From the NCBI GenBank assembly GCA_947683425.1, contig CANTUQ010000159.1, positions 7,640,001 through 7,704,000 of the forward strand: DNA of 64,000 nucleotides. The letters run 5' to 3'. The notes under the pieces were generated by a model. The model saw only the letters and a program-made list of their open reading frames with translations, was not told the origin of the DNA and made no database searches. Both the position numbers and the translations under genes were made by a program. Below, piece after piece: positions 9,093-22,045 of this stretch; within the stretch, counting starts at the first letter, position 1; the number at the start of each line of letters is the position of its first letter. The DNA comes from Excoecaria cochinchinensis (lineage: Eukaryota > Streptophyta > Magnoliopsida > Malpighiales > Euphorbiaceae).

Positions 9093-11129
9093 TGTGACGC
9101 GCACCGGATCCCATGCACCGCCCTTGGGGACCGCCCGCACGTGGGCGATCGGGGCATTTGCGGGTCCGTTGACAGCTTGCGATAAATCGCAAGTGCGTCT
9201 ATGTTGGGTAACAAGGAGGTTTCATGGAGTCGCCACCCAATAGAACATTGGGAAAGTTACTCTCGCCTTGGAGAGCCTAAGACTGCGCTTGGTATCCATT
9301 TTGGGCCAGCCAGAGGGGTCATGGAAGGTGAACTTCTCACCCTAAAGAGCCTAGGATTAGCGCTAAAGTCTCGTGACTCAAGAAGTATTTTGGAGGATAA
9401 CCTCTAACCTCTCGAGCCCAAAGACCAGAGCTGGGTCTAGGATTTCTCATCTATTTCTACCTCAATTATTTTATGATCAAATTTTAATACCATTAATTCG
9501 CTCTCTCTCCACACTATGCAATTGATTAAAAGGCGCACTTATTCACATCTTGAAAGCAATAAATGATCAAATAGATAACGAAAGCAATAGATTACAAAAA
9601 TACAAGGAGCAAAATACAACTCCCTTTCGTAAATATGCGGATCATGCATAAATCGGGGCATTGCTTATTTTGAGGACTTTGGTCCTCACATGCATCGTTA
9701 TTAAAATTGGGGATTTTTATTTGTGATGATCTTTATTGGATAAAAATAGGGCATTGGACCCTGGTTTTTGTGTAAACCTCATTTTATTTAATATAAAACA
9801 TTGAGTCATTTTTGTACATCAACGGGATATGAAAGGAGTACATCCGTATACATAAAATAATCAATAAATAACAAAATGAAGAAAATAGCCAAGAGGATTA
9901 GGGAACTAAACCAGACGAAATCCTCCGAATATGGTAGATGGCTGCTCAAGCTCGGGATTATCCAAGAGAATCAATATACACTCATAGAAAGTCAAGAGAT
10001 GTTAATATACATAAAATTAACACGTAAGAAGTCAAAAAAACTTGGAAGAGATGAAAAATGATTTAAAAAGATGGAGACAGAACCCACCGACGGCCTTCCT
10101 TAGCTGACCGACGAGCATCGGTTAAGGTAACCGAGATGTCCGTTTGTCACTGAAGGAGGGGCGTCTGTAGGAGGGTGACTGACGGGCGTCGATGATAAAG
10201 ATGACCCGTCGGTCACCTCTGTCTCCGAAAAATAGAATGGAGAAAAAAACCACCCTTTTCAAAGTCAAAAAGTGGGTTTTATCCCAAAAGGAGATAAGAG
10301 AGTCAAAATAAAAGAAAATAATGACAGATATTCAAAAAATCAACAAAATAAGAAATAAATATGAGATAATATGGAGAAGGAATCTGGAATATTTACCCTC
10401 AAATAATCGCTTTGGGTGAGATTCTTGTGTTGATCAGAGCCCCGCGCGTTCTACGAGAAGCGAAAGATGAAGGATCAAATAAAGAAAATGAGCTATTTCT
10501 TCTTCAAACCCCTAAAAAGATCGATTTTGGAGTCAAATTCTAAAGAAAACTAATTAGTTTTTAGTTCCTTTTGATTGATTTGATCCTTGATTCAATAGAT
10601 TTCCTTAGTAAATGTGTTTTGTTTGAAGAGAGAGAAAATTTGCTTGAAATTAGGCAGAGTTTCCTCCTTTGAAAATTTTTCCAACCCTTTTCAAGTGAAA
10701 ATCCGGAGCTTTTATAGCCGGACACGACCGACGGGCGTCGGAAGAATCATTCTGACACAAGGATTCGTCCGACGGCCCTGCCACATCCACCGACGGGCGT
10801 CGGAGCGGTTGCGTGCTCCGGGAAACCCGGCGGCGTTCTGACAGGGGCGGTGACTTTCCAATGGGCGTCGAAAAATACCACAAGCCGTCAGTGACTCGAA
10901 GCGACGGGCTGACTTCACAGACGGGCTGGCCGTCTGTGGAGGACAAAAAGCCTTTTTACTCGAAAAAACCTCTGTTTTCTCCCCCTCTGCCCAGGAATAG
11001 TAAAAAGCCTCATTTCTCGTGGAACGCGGGACTGAAACCTCCAAATCCAACCCTTTTATACAGGCTCGGACACTAATTTCATCATAGGGTAACCTCTGAT
11101 CCGTACCGCACCGGGACACGGTGCTTACA
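9093..11129 (-). repeat. 5' LTR of element 1
   Basis: 2037 bp, bounded by TGTGACGCGC at the left and CGGTGCTTACA at the right, i.e. TGTAAGCACCG...GCGCGTCACA in element orientation. The boundaries agree with the LTRs of elements 2 and 4 and with the adjacent PBS. An array of GACGGGCGTC-type palindromes lies at about 10725-10945, roughly 200-400 bp inside the element-oriented LTR start; a looser one is at 10080-10215. Small ORFs inside the LTR are not considered real. Confidence 0.86.
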
Positions 11130-12922
11130 TCCAGGCAAAGACTTTTTCATATTTTTTTAAGATTCTCTCAAATTTTTCTTGCTCTTCAGGAGTTATATTT
11201 GATGTTATCAAAACTTCTTTTGGATTCTCTATGGTTCCAAGATTAAATGGAGTAGCATCAGTTGAATTAATATCAAAAATGGATGGATGATCATGATCAT
11301 GCATAGTGAAATCATCGGAAACATCACACAAGTAAGCAAAATCATTCAATTTATTAATAAGATTGAAATTGTCATTAACATCATTGAAAAGTTCTGGAGC
11401 AAAAAGAAAATCTAAACTATTTTCCTCTTCCTTCTCTGCTGGCGTATCTGCCGCGGTCGATGATCCTGCATCACTTCGGCTCTTTGGAGGTCCCCCAATC
11501 AACTCATGCATGGCTTCCTCTACCTTTGCATTCCCCTTCAACTGGGTGGCTACCATCTTATCAGTCATTACTTCTTTAGGCATCTCACGGTCCCAAATTG
11601 TCCTACTGGTCATAATTTCTTCATCCCAAAAGCCCTCTGCTGGCTTGATCGATCTAATGTCCCAGTCATAAACATCATTGAAAACCTCGAACCCTAGTAC
11701 AATTTTCCCATCTAGCCATTGCGGTTCAACTTCCCCTGTATAGGCACATGCTACGGTTGCTGTCATAAAAGTCTTCCGGATATGAGGAATTTCCATTTTT
11801 GACTTCTCACCCTTCTCTACAACACCTGTGTATCCTAGACCCCTTCTGTCCTTTTGGCCCTTGGTAGCAATAGCTGTTGGTATCCCCTGAGAATTTTTAC
11901 CCAGTCTTGTGCCAGGGAGAAATGACATCCTCTTCATCATATTTAGCACTTTGGGGCTTTCTTCCTTCTGCTCTTCCTTACCTATCATGGCGACATAAAA
12001 TCCACTAAAAGGCTGCCTAGCAATCTCCAGTACTGAAACCTGATTCTCCCGTGCAGCTCTTATAGTCACAATCTGGCCCTCATGAGGTATCTTTACCATC
12101 TGGTAAAGTGTAGAGGGGACTCCACCCAACTTATGAAACCATGGTCTACTTAGAAGAGCTAAGAAATTGGCGGGTATAGGTAGTACCACAAACTGCACTT
12201 CTGACTCTATGAGCCTCGTCTTCACTACTGCCGTGAATGTCCCCGAAGCATGTCTACGTGAGTTGTCATAGGCTGTGATGGTGAGATCATATTTGGCTAA
12301 CATATCCTTTGTTACCTCAAAAGCTGCCATTGCCACCTGTGGGCACACATTTATCGAAGAGCCATTATCTACCATTATGCAAGCAGTGTGCTTTTGGTTA
12401 ATCTGTGCTCTTATGTATAGAGGGCGATTATGGTTGCGGCCTTCTGCCGGCAAATCAGCACTGGTAAAAACAACATTTTCTCCTGATCCTCCTTTCACTA
12501 CATCCAGAAGCTCCGTAGGCCAGATAGTTGTTGCCACAGTTGCCTCGCATAAAGCCTCTACCACCTTCTGCCTATGCGATGACGACTGTCTCAAAAGATC
12601 CCATATGGAGATCTGAGCCGGCGTCTTTTTTAGTTGTTTGACAATCGGATCTTCTTCCAACTCTTTTCCCTTTCTGCCCTCAACCGGCTCCTGGGGCTTC
12701 TTCATCCTCCTCCGAATCCCACGGGTCGGTAAATACTTCAGAATCATTATTTTCAGTTCCTCTATCATCAGTGGACCAACAATCAATCACTGCAGCGGGA
12801 AGCCCTTCTTCACTCCCCTCATGGAGGTTCGTGACAGCAGTGTGGGTATCATTGCCATATAATTCATTTAACACAAACTTTTTGGGTAAACTGGACCCGA
12901 TCATATTCACTGGCGGGGGCAT
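11130..12922 (-). CDS. Protease, G-patch-like segment and RT-linker of element 2
   Basis: A long open block (about 12786 to 11130) continues from gag across a frame change near 12680-12786. It contains RQKVVEALCEATVATTIWP, the protease motif CIMVDNGSSINVCP with intact DNGS, and LPGTRLGKNSQGI as a G-patch-like segment. It ends in an acidic linker with FAPELFNDVNDNFNLINKL and KKYEKVFAW. The homologous region in element 1 continues into RT; here it is cut by the LTR end of element 1. This is the better preserved of the two protease regions. Confidence 0.83.
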
Positions 12923-12943
12923 ACTATTGTACCCAGCCTTCTT

Positions 12944-14256
12944 TTAACCTTTTCTCTTCTCTAGGTCTGTGATCTGCTTTGAGTCGATTAAATCTTGAAT
13001 CGAATGCCTCAACGTCTTGCAGTTATCGGTTATATGCCCGGTGTGCTGATGATATGCACAATACTCATCATCCTTATGTCCTGGCGTGCCTTGAGTTCTA
13101 GCAGGTTTGGGCGGCATAGGCTGTAACTTACCCTCTTTCATCAGTCTTCTCAACACCTATGACAAAGACTTCCAAGATTGGAAAAATGCCTCGGGGTAGC
13201 ATTAGCAGTTAACACCTCAGAAGTTTTCCTCGCGCCACTAGCGAAACCCGTGGGTCTATTTGCCCCCTGGCTACTGCTACCTCTCTTGGGATAGTTCTCA
13301 TTAGCTGCCCTCTTAACAAGGTACTCTCCTTCGGCCTCAATGGCGATGTCCTTTAGAGACTCCCAGTCCTTCAATCCTTTCATCCTCAATCCTTCTCTCA
13401 AATACGGGCTCGCAGTTTTAATGAATTACCGTATTTGATCCTGAATATCTGGTTTCAACTTCATTTCCATCACTCGATTCCTCCACCGGGTTAGATACTC
13501 ATGGAAGGACTCGCCTCCCTTTTGCTGTAACAGCTCTAAGTCCTTTAAGGTCACTTCCATCCTTATACTGCAGTCGTACTATCTCAAAAACTCCTCCGTC
13601 AATAAATCCTAGTCCTCTTTGGTTCGGCGATCGAGCCCATGATACCAATCTACTGCTGGGCCAATCAAACTCAAGCAGAAGTACTCAATCTTCTGCTTTT
13701 TTATCAAAGTAGTGCCCTTCATCACCAGCGAGTACTGCTTTATGTGTGCCATGGGGTCGAAAGTGCCATCAAACTTCGGAACATCCGGCATTTTAAAGTT
13801 CATTTGGACTAGATCCTCTCCTTCTAACTCTTTGTCTTTCGGGTTCATTCCTCGACCCTTTATTAGCATTCTTATCATTCCTTGAAATTTCTCCTCCATC
13901 TTCTTCCAGATGGCTTCTTCAGTTTGAGGGGCTTTCCCTTTCTCATACATACGCTCCTCATATTCTTCATCTACCCGATCATCATCTAGCCTTGGGACTG
14001 GTCTCCCCCTTTGTGCCCCTGAGGTAGTAGCTCTTAGGTTTACTGGTGGCATGCGAATTTCCTCTTGGGGGTCTTCTCTGACCTCACCCCTTTCATTATT
14101 TCTCATTCGAGGTGGTGGTGGGTTCTGTGGGGCCGCTTGCTGACCTAAGGTGGCCATCATCGCCATCATACGGTTCTTAAACTCTTTAAGCCTTCGGCCC
14201 ACTTCTTCTGCTATCATTGCCCTGGTGGCATCTGCCCCTCTTGGTGAGTTTGCCAT
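12944..14256 (-). CDS. Gag of element 2 (several frames)
   Basis: Gag starts at the ATG read leftwards from 14256 (MANSPRGADATRAM); the open frame extends further upstream but the homologous start in element 1 supports this one. Blocks: 13609-14256 (proline-rich N-terminus, MPDVPKFDGTFDPMAHIKQY, GPAVDWYHGLDR), 13150-13401 (KGLKDWESLKDIAIEAEGEY) and 12944-13156 (CAYHQHTGHITDNCKTLRHS Cys/His segment). Frameshifts or stops at about 13605, 13405 and 13155 separate them. Gag forms the virus-like particle. Confidence 0.8.
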
Positions 14257-15168
14257 TTCTTTGTGTAAAGAAAACTGAGCTGAAGTAGCATAGCTGGTTT
14301 CAGAAGAAGTGTCTGGATACTCTACCCTTTCTGGTAACTCAAAGAATGGATTTCTGCGTAGTCGCCCCCAAGACCCTCTTGTCCACTTAGATGAATCTAT
14401 GATAGCTGAAAAACACAATGGGTCAGGATGATGCATGAATGTGCTAAGATGCATGATCGTGCTATGCAACATTTACAAACCACATGCAAGCACATAGGTC
14501 CTTCCAATCTTGTTACTCCCGCACACGAGGCCATAGTCTCTTTCCTAGGTGGGATTGATCCATGGGTTAACAGGAAACCCGATGGACGCGCATGGTACAC
14601 GGTGGAAAACCGGCAGCATAACCTCTCCTAACTAATGCACAAGCATATGGGTTATGATCGTTATGTATTTAGGCAGCCCGAATAAGTTGACATGGGCCTA
14701 TCGGGGCATGAAAGCCTTTGATTAGGTGACCAATCAAATTATTTGGGTTTGTCCAATACAAAATGATCCATATAGCAAGCAAGGTATTAAGGTTCATACC
14801 ACCAAGGGGAAGTAACTATTTCTATTACATCAGCTTTAGTCAAAAGGTGGTGTTACTTTAGGGCTACCCAAGCATGGTCCCTGCCAACGGGTTTAGCTCA
14901 TCACGAGCGTAACGATCGATTGGGTCACCATTTAATATACCATGATGGTACGAGGCTTGGGCTGGTGATTATCCTTAACACTTCCCTACATTGAGTGAAC
15001 GTAGAGTCGTGCTTCGGGAACGCACCGAGGCTAAAAGAGGGACCAAACTAGCTTAGATCTAAGGCTTTAATGAGATGCAATGCAGTTTTAAAAGAAGGTA
15101 AAATTTTTAAGCTAAAACTCAATTATAATTTTTTAATCAAGGTACTTTCGAATCGAAGTCTTGAGTAT
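14257..15168 (-). other. Untranslated leader of element 2
   Basis: Non-coding interval between gag and PBS, homologous by eye to the leader of element 1. No reading frame with retroelement similarity is seen. Confidence 0.62.
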
Positions 15169-15187
15169 GTCCCCAACGGAGTCGCCA
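15169..15187 (-). promoter_or_regulatory. Primer binding site of element 2
   Basis: Minus strand TGGCGACTCCGTTGGGGAC; one base differs from element 1. It lies one base from the LTR boundary TGTGACGAGC at 15189. Confidence 0.82.
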
Positions 15188-15188
15188 T

Positions 15189-17254
15189 TGTGACGAGCGC
15201 CGAACCCCGTGGCCTCCCGAAAGCCCACTTTAAGGCGATCGGGATGGGATTCATTAAAACTTGTAAGGTATTTACAAGTGCACCTATTTTGGGCAATAAT
15301 GAGGTTTCTTGGAGTCGCCATCCAATAGAACATTGGAGAGGGTCGTCCAGCCTCAGCGAGCCTAAGACGGCGCATACATAACCATCTTGGGCAAGCCAGA
15401 GGGATCTTGGAGGTCTCAGCCTCTACCCCCTGGAGCCTAGGATTTGTAAATTTAAGTCTTTTGGTGAGACTCAAGAGGTGTCTTGGAAGTCCTAGACCTC
15501 TCGCCTCATTGAGCCCCAAAGACCAGAGTGAGTTCGGGACTTCTCATTTATTTATACCTTGATCAATATTATGATTAAGTTTTGAATTCATTGTTTCACC
15601 AACTTTCCACACGATGCATTTAATTAAGGCGCAATCATTCACGTCAAAAGCAATAAGTAAAGCATTATTAAAATAAACATTCTCAAAATAAATTACAATA
15701 AAACTAGGGGCGGAATACAACCCCCATTATAAATAAAATACAAATCATGTATAAATCGGGGTATTCATTAATGATGAGGACATTGGTCCTCGCATGCATA
15801 TTTATTAAAACATTTTTGATGTGATGATTTTATTTTGGATAGAGAAAATTGAGACATTGGTCCCATTTTTATTTAGAAAAAATTCCAAATTAATTACTAT
15901 AAAGTGTTTTGGCCCATTTCACTTTAACGACATTGAAATAATCTTAATAATAACATGAATAAAAGGCAAGAGTGAAGAAAGAACCCGTATAGAAATCCTC
16001 AGATTGGCTCGACCATCATCGTTTACAACTCCAAATCCAAATTGTTAGAAAATAACTCATAGGAATAAACATGTTAGTGTCGAAATTGGTGAATAAAGTA
16101 AAGAAAATAAAAATAATAGGAAACTTTTAAAAGATATGAGTTAAAAGATAAAAAAGGGTAAAAAAATGAAAACAATTAATATAAGTTAATTAAATCACAC
16201 AAGTATTAATCCAGAATGTTTACCCTCGGATTTTACCTTTTCGGGTGAATATCGAATGGTTTAAGTCCCCGCACGCTCCACAAGGATCAAATAAAATAGA
16301 TCAAAGTAAGAAAATTTGTATTTCTCCTTTTTGAAAATTTGATAGCGATCGAATGTTTGAATTAGCTGTATTGATGGAAACGAATGAATTTCGTTACCTC
16401 AAATTGGCTTAATTCACAAGAAAAATTTGAGGACATCAATCAATTGGAAGAATTTTTATCCAACCAAATCCTGAAAATAAACAGAGATTTTATAGCTTTT
16501 TAGTAAATTGCTCACAAAAAATCTTTTCTAAAAAATTCCAATCTCTCAAAAAGTGGTTAATTTTCCTCACAAAAATTTGTAAAATTTTTCTAACCCCCAA
16601 CAATGAATTCTTCTTCCCAATTTATAGAATTTTTGGAGATAAAATAAGATAAGCATTTGTTTAAAGTTTGAATTTTAAAAGGAGTTTTCAAATTCAATTT
16701 TTTAACCAACACTTATCCCCATTTGAAAGAATTTAGATTAAATTTTATCAAATCCGGCGTTATCTGATCAGATCCACTACCGACGGGCATCCCTGCAACT
16801 ACCGATGGGCGTCCCTACTAAGGGCAGGAGTGGAAATCTGGATACAGACGGGCCGTAACGCGGGACTAGGGACGGGCGTCCCTACTCAGACACGTGTCCG
16901 TCCCTAGCTACAGACAGGCCGTAACGTGGGACTAGGCACGGGCGTCCCTACTCAGACACGTGTCCGTCCCTAGGTATAGACGGGCCGTCCCTACTATGCA
17001 TAGAGATGGGGATCACTCCAAGTAGAGACGGGCGTCCCTACTCAGACGGTCATCCCGTCTGTGGAGCAAAACTTCCAATTTCAACCAAAATTTCCCAAAT
17101 TCTTTCAAAACCTCACACTATAGAGAAAAAGATTTTAATCCTTGTGAAACCGAAAGACGAAAACCTCCTAATTCTATCCATTTATCCGGAAACCAACACG
17201 GATCTCTTCATCGGGTAACTCTGACCTGGACTGCCTCAAGACCCGGTGTCTACA
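15189..17254 (-). repeat. 5' LTR of element 2
   Basis: 2066 bp. In element orientation it begins TGTAGACACCGGGTC and ends GCTCGTCACA. An array of ACGGGCGTCCCTACT and CAGACACGTGTCCGTCCCTA units occupies 16780-17065, i.e. about 190-475 bp from the element-oriented start. The rest is AT-rich. Confidence 0.87.
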
Positions 17255-18365
17255 CTTACCCAATATAACATTGAAAAGTTCATCTAGTCCCATGAAACCT
17301 TTAGACACCTTTGAAGTATTTTGGAGTCGCCACCCAATTTACAAGAAATTGGGAAAGGTCATCTAACCTCTACGGTATAAACCAGAGAAGGTGTTCGGAA
17401 CTTCACTCTTATTCATGCTTTGGTTAAATATAAGGGAATTTTTAGATTATGAAATTTAAATCTCTCTCCTTACACGATTAGATGCATTTTATTTAAGGCG
17501 CACTTCAAGTATTGAGAAAATGGTAAAAGAAAGTTGTAAATAAAGCGATAAATAAAACGGTAAATAAAGCAGTAAACACACAAAGCCACGCCATTTACAA
17601 AAGAGAAATTTGGACAAATACAATCCCCCAAATGAAAGAAAAGCTGAATAAGATTAAAAATAAAAATTGGAACAAAATACAATCCCCAAGTGAAAGAAAA
17701 TAAAATTGCCCCAAAAATAATTAATTACAAGGGCCCGCAAGATATAAAATTAAACAATCACATAAAATAAATCAAATGGGTAACATACATAATTCGGGAT
17801 ATTTATTCAGTTTAGTAACATTGATTCCTTCATCCTCACTTAAAAATAGATCGAATAGTTATTTTTGTTATTTGTCGTGAAAATCGGGATGAGTGATCCC
17901 ATTTTTACTAAAGTCAACTCTCCATTTTAGTCCGCGATATTTTTGCATTCTTTGGCTAAAATCTAAGACATTTGTCCCAATTTATTAATAAAAATCCCAA
18001 TTTTTTCGTACAAAATATTTTTGTGATTTTTTATTTGACACGCGTATAAAATAAACTATTTTATTTACAAACAAATACAATCATATAAATAGAGATAAGG
18101 AAGGTCTCACCCAAGTGATGTAAATTCCTACGCATCGCGACCCCTTCTTTTGGTCACGGCGATGCTCAAAAAAATAAGCACAACATTTTTAGCCCCAATA
18201 AAAAAAATATTAGCAATAATTCCAAAATCAATTAAAAATAAATGTAAAGGAAATCTTGTATAAAATTAATACACCAATAAAATATAAAATAAGTTATATT
18301 AAACACATTAATTTAATATATGAACATCACACATAAAAAACAATAATTAAAAAATCATGCAAAGT

Positions 18366-18399
<34 letters not shown>

Positions 18400-18481
18400 G
18401 AATAATAATAACTAAATCATGAAATAACACCATGCGAAATATAATGACAATAATAAAGAAAATAATAGTAATAATAATACT

Positions 18482-18555
<74 letters not shown>

Positions 18556-18705
18556 GATAACAATGCTAATAATAATAATAAAAATAATGATAGTGATGAT
18601 AATAATAATGATTATGATAATACAATTAATAATGGTAACATCAATAATAATAATAACAATGATATTAATAACAACAACAATAACAACAATAACAACAACA
18701 ACAAC

Positions 18706-18748
<43 letters not shown>

Positions 18749-20170
18749 TTGATAATAAACTAGTAAAATTAAATGAATAAACAAGAGGAAAGCAATCAAA
18801 CATGTAATATAAAATAATAATATTTACGCATAAAAAAAATCATAAGAAATAATACTAAAAGAGAAAATCATGTAAATCTTATTTTTCATCCTCTAACATC
18901 ATGTATGTTTATCCATTTTCATGCCAAAAACAGAACAAAGATTGAAAACTCATGCTAAAAAATAAATATCAACTCAAAAAAACAATACACATTCATCAAT
19001 GCAAAATAAAATGAAATAAAATAAATAAACTAACATAAATAAAATAAAATGAGATAAAGAAAAATGGATCCAAGAATCTTTACCCTCATAATTAAATAAT
19101 GTGGAAGCAAGATGTCTCAATCTTTTCTCCTTGTCAAGATTCAAGAGTAAACTCGAAAATGATCAGGAAAATCTTGAGTTTTTATCTCAAATACTCAAGA
19201 ACACCAAAAATTAAAATTAATTTTTTTATATTTGTTGTTTAATTTGATGAGAAAACTCAAGTTAAGGAAATTAATTTTTCCTTTCTCAAGTTTTCAAACT
19301 CAACAAATATTTTTTAGATTTAAGAAAAATTAGAATAAAATCAAAGAAGAAAATTTTAGATTTAAGAAAAAAAAATTAAGAAAATCAAAGAAAAGAACTT
19401 TTAATCTTAACAACAACAAGAAAATAAACTCCAAGAAAAAAAAATTTTATCTCTCCAGAAAAATGGATTAATTTTCCTCAAGAACCCATTTTTTTCTCTC
19501 TAAAATCCCTTAGGAAAAAAATTGATTCACTTAGAATAAATTTTTTTTAACAAAAATCAAAATTCTCCTCCAAATGAAGAATTCCCCCGTTAAAACTCCA
19601 GCTCTCCACCAATCAAGTCCTCCACTAGATTTTTTTAAAGGTAAACCTTCCCAAATTTTAAGAAAAAACACCAAAAATTCAAAAATAAATCCTAAAAGTC
19701 AAATTTTTACAATTAATATTTTTATTATTAATTTTTTTATTTTTTGACTTTTAACACCCACAAAATTCGACTAATATTTGTCAAAATTCAACAAAATCCC
19801 GAAAAAATCCCATAAAAAATCATTTTTTACCCAAAAAATGTTAAAAATTCGATTTTTGGCGGAATCGGGAGGAAGTGGGCGAAACGGGCGAGGGGAGGCA
19901 TGCGCTGCACGCAGGCAGCCCGCGCGGCCGCCGAATGTTTTTTTTTCAAAAAATACAAGAAAAAGTACAAATAAGGATAAAAAATAAAGATACAAATAAA
20001 AATAAAATAAAATAAAATAAAAAAAGATAAACATTTTAAAAGCATTTTGAGACAAATAAAAGTATTTGATAAAGAGATGATCAATTCCTACTTTCTTGCT
20101 TATGAATTTGTCTTTATTTTCATCATTGGGTAATTCTGATCTTGGACCGACTCGGGACCCGGTGTCTACA
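17255..20170 (-). repeat. LTR fragment of a third Tat element (element 3), host of element 2
   Basis: Ends at the right with GGGACCCGGTGTCTACA, the same end as the LTR of element 2. At the left it continues with GGAGTCGCCACCCAATTTAC, which is internal LTR sequence also present in element 1 (about 9225) and near 27391 in the solo LTR. The missing left part must be on the other side of element 2. A GC-rich patch lies at about 19855-19930, roughly 240-315 bp from the LTR start. It contains AAT/AAC microsatellites. Confidence 0.8.
18369..18750. repeat. (AAT)n/(AAC)n microsatellite cluster
   Basis: Runs of AAT at 18369-18410, AAC then AAT at 18482-18553 and mixed AAC/AAT at about 18668-18748, inside the LTR of element 3. 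Leucine-only or isoleucine-only ORFs over this stretch are artefacts. Confidence 0.95.
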
Positions 20171-22045
20171 GTAATTCGACCCGATCAACCTGAAAAATTC
20201 AACTCGAAATAGAGCTTCCCGTCTTATCTCTCTCTCACACACATACATACATAGAGCTTCTCATCTCTACTCTCTCTCTCTCTCACTCACAGTGATTCTC
20301 TTCTCTTTTCTATCTCTCTCTATCTCTTTTTCTCTGCTTCTCATCGTCTCTGCTCTCTTTCTCTTTGCTTTTAGTCGCATGTCGCTGTTGGCCTCTGCTT
20401 TTTGTGATCATCCAGTGAGGACCACAAAAAGAAAAAAAGAAAAACAAAGAAACACAAAGAAAAAACCTAGATCTAGCGAGGAGGAAGCAAAAATTTGGGT
20501 TTGTCTTTGTTTTTTTTTTGGCCTGAGATTTGGGTTTATTGCATGTTGAATTGAAGCTTTTTTGTTTTTTGTCTTTTTAATTTCCTTATTTTTGAACTGA
20601 ATTAAAGGATGTGTTTCTGGGATTTTGGGTTGAGATATGGGATTTTAGGTTGAGATTTTTGCGGATCATTGAATTTTTGAGTTCATCGAGTGGTTCGGGT
20701 TGGGGTCCGAAAATTTTTGAATATTCATGGCACTACTATAAGTTAGGGTCAATTCAGGTGGTGATTTTAGCCAAAGTTCAGGGTTTGGGTTAATCGAGTT
20801 TGGTTCGGGTTGACTCGAACCCGACTGATGCACCCTACTAAATATTAATAAGATGATAAAGTCACCTCAATAAAACCATAAAAAAAAAGCTCAAAAATTC
20901 TATAAGGATATATGTTATCTAATTTTGCACATCAGTTCGCTACGTTTTTTTAAAAAAAAAATGACAATTAACTTTAAAGAAAATATATACACATACATAT
21001 TACTTAAATAACTACCTTTTTTTTAAAATATAAAAAGGATGGTGTAATAACTAGACTTGGCAAATGGGTTGAGTCATAAAACATGTCAAGCCATTAACAG
21101 GTTGGGTAGCGTTACATGTTGGTCATGGGTTGATGTCAAAATAAATAACTTTCATCATCTTGACTAACAGTACATATGGTTTTTTTTAAAAAAAAAGAGA
21201 TTGTAGAAATGAAAGTATGGGCATTTTTGTGTTTCTAAAACCCTAATTATCCATATATATTCATCTCTCTTTTTGCCTCATTCTTCTTTCCTTTCTTAAG
21301 AGAATTATTTTTTTTTTCTTTGGTGAAATATGAATAATTTTTTAGGTTAAGGCTTATTCTGGTTGAAATAATAGGTAAGATTTACAGGGGCAATTTGGAA
21401 GGCAAAGCCTTAAAAATCCATCTTCTAGGTGAATTTAAAATTTATGGTCTTCTTCAGAGGTAATTTTGCTAGTGCATTCTTTTTTGGGATGAATTTCAGA
21501 ATTTTTTTAATTACTTGTATAATTTTGTTAGTTTAAAGGTGCTAAATAAAAATAGCATCATTATGTTAGTCCAACCTTGAATTTTTAGACATGAGATGTA
21601 ATTGGAATTTTTATTTTCAAAGAATAAGCTTTCCCTTTAATGGGCACTTGCAATGTACGTTGATAGGTAGGAAAAAGCATTTAGCTGCATCAATAGGCTC
21701 AGGTAAATCTGTAATTAATTAAATACTAGGAATAGTACTTAGACATATATGTTTGGAAAAAGGTACTAACATGCCCTTCAAGTTAACTCAAGGGGGCCAA
21801 AATGCTCATTAAGTTATTTTTAGAATAAAAATGCCTTTGAACTTATGAAAACGATACTAAAATGTCCCTCCATTAAGTTACCATCTACTTCAAGTTTAAA
21901 GGTACTGGCATGTCATATAAGTAGGATTAAAATAGCTGATGTGGCAAACGTGCAAGCAGTATGAAGCCATATAAGCGCCACGTAAGTGCGGGACCCATAA
22001 TAATTTTCTTCACAGTGTTTTTCCATTTCTCTCTCTTTTCCCAAG
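20171..22045. other. Non-coding host sequence left of CACTA-1
   Basis: About 1.9 kb between the LTR end of element 3 and CACTA-1. It contains CT microsatellite-like stretches (20220-20345), a stretch with repeated GGGTT(T)GGGTT-like motifs (20600-20820) and AT-rich DNA. I find no coding exon, RNA gene or recognisable transposon end. Confidence 0.5.

Larger units (their letters stand above)
1..11129 (-). mobile_element. Tat-lineage (Ogre/Retand-like) Ty3/gypsy retrotransposon, element 1, 3' end outside window
   Basis: Read on the minus strand the order is 5' LTR (9093-11129), PBS, leader, gag, protease, RT, RNase H, second RNase H and integrase, then an antisense ORF. The 3' LTR lies left of base 1. 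The PBS TGGCGACTCCGCTGGGGAC is the type I recall for Ogre-like elements (tRNA-Arg). The second, archaeal-type RNase H and the extra antisense ORF are known Tat-lineage traits. The right end falls exactly inside the pol region of element 2, so this is a nested insertion. Flank TCCAG at 11130-11134 would be one TSD copy; the other is off window. Stops and frameshifts make it non-autonomous. Confidence 0.87.
11130..17254 (-). mobile_element. Tat-lineage retrotransposon, element 2, interrupted by element 1
   Basis: Minus-strand element related to element 1. 5' LTR 15189-17254, PBS, leader, gag and protease are present. The coding sequence stops abruptly at 11130 inside the KVFAW segment just before RT, where element 1 is inserted. 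RT to integrase and the 3' LTR must lie beyond the left edge. Element 2 is itself inserted in the LTR of element 3 (right flank CTTAC at 17255). Confidence 0.85.

Noticed and set aside
9201..9407. 68-codon frame in the LTR of element 1
   Set aside because: Conserved LTR DNA (CCACCCAATAGAACATTGGG) but frame not kept in elements 2-4.
18563..18803. Ile- and Leu-only reading frames on both strands
   Set aside because: Direct products of AAT/AAC microsatellites in an LTR.
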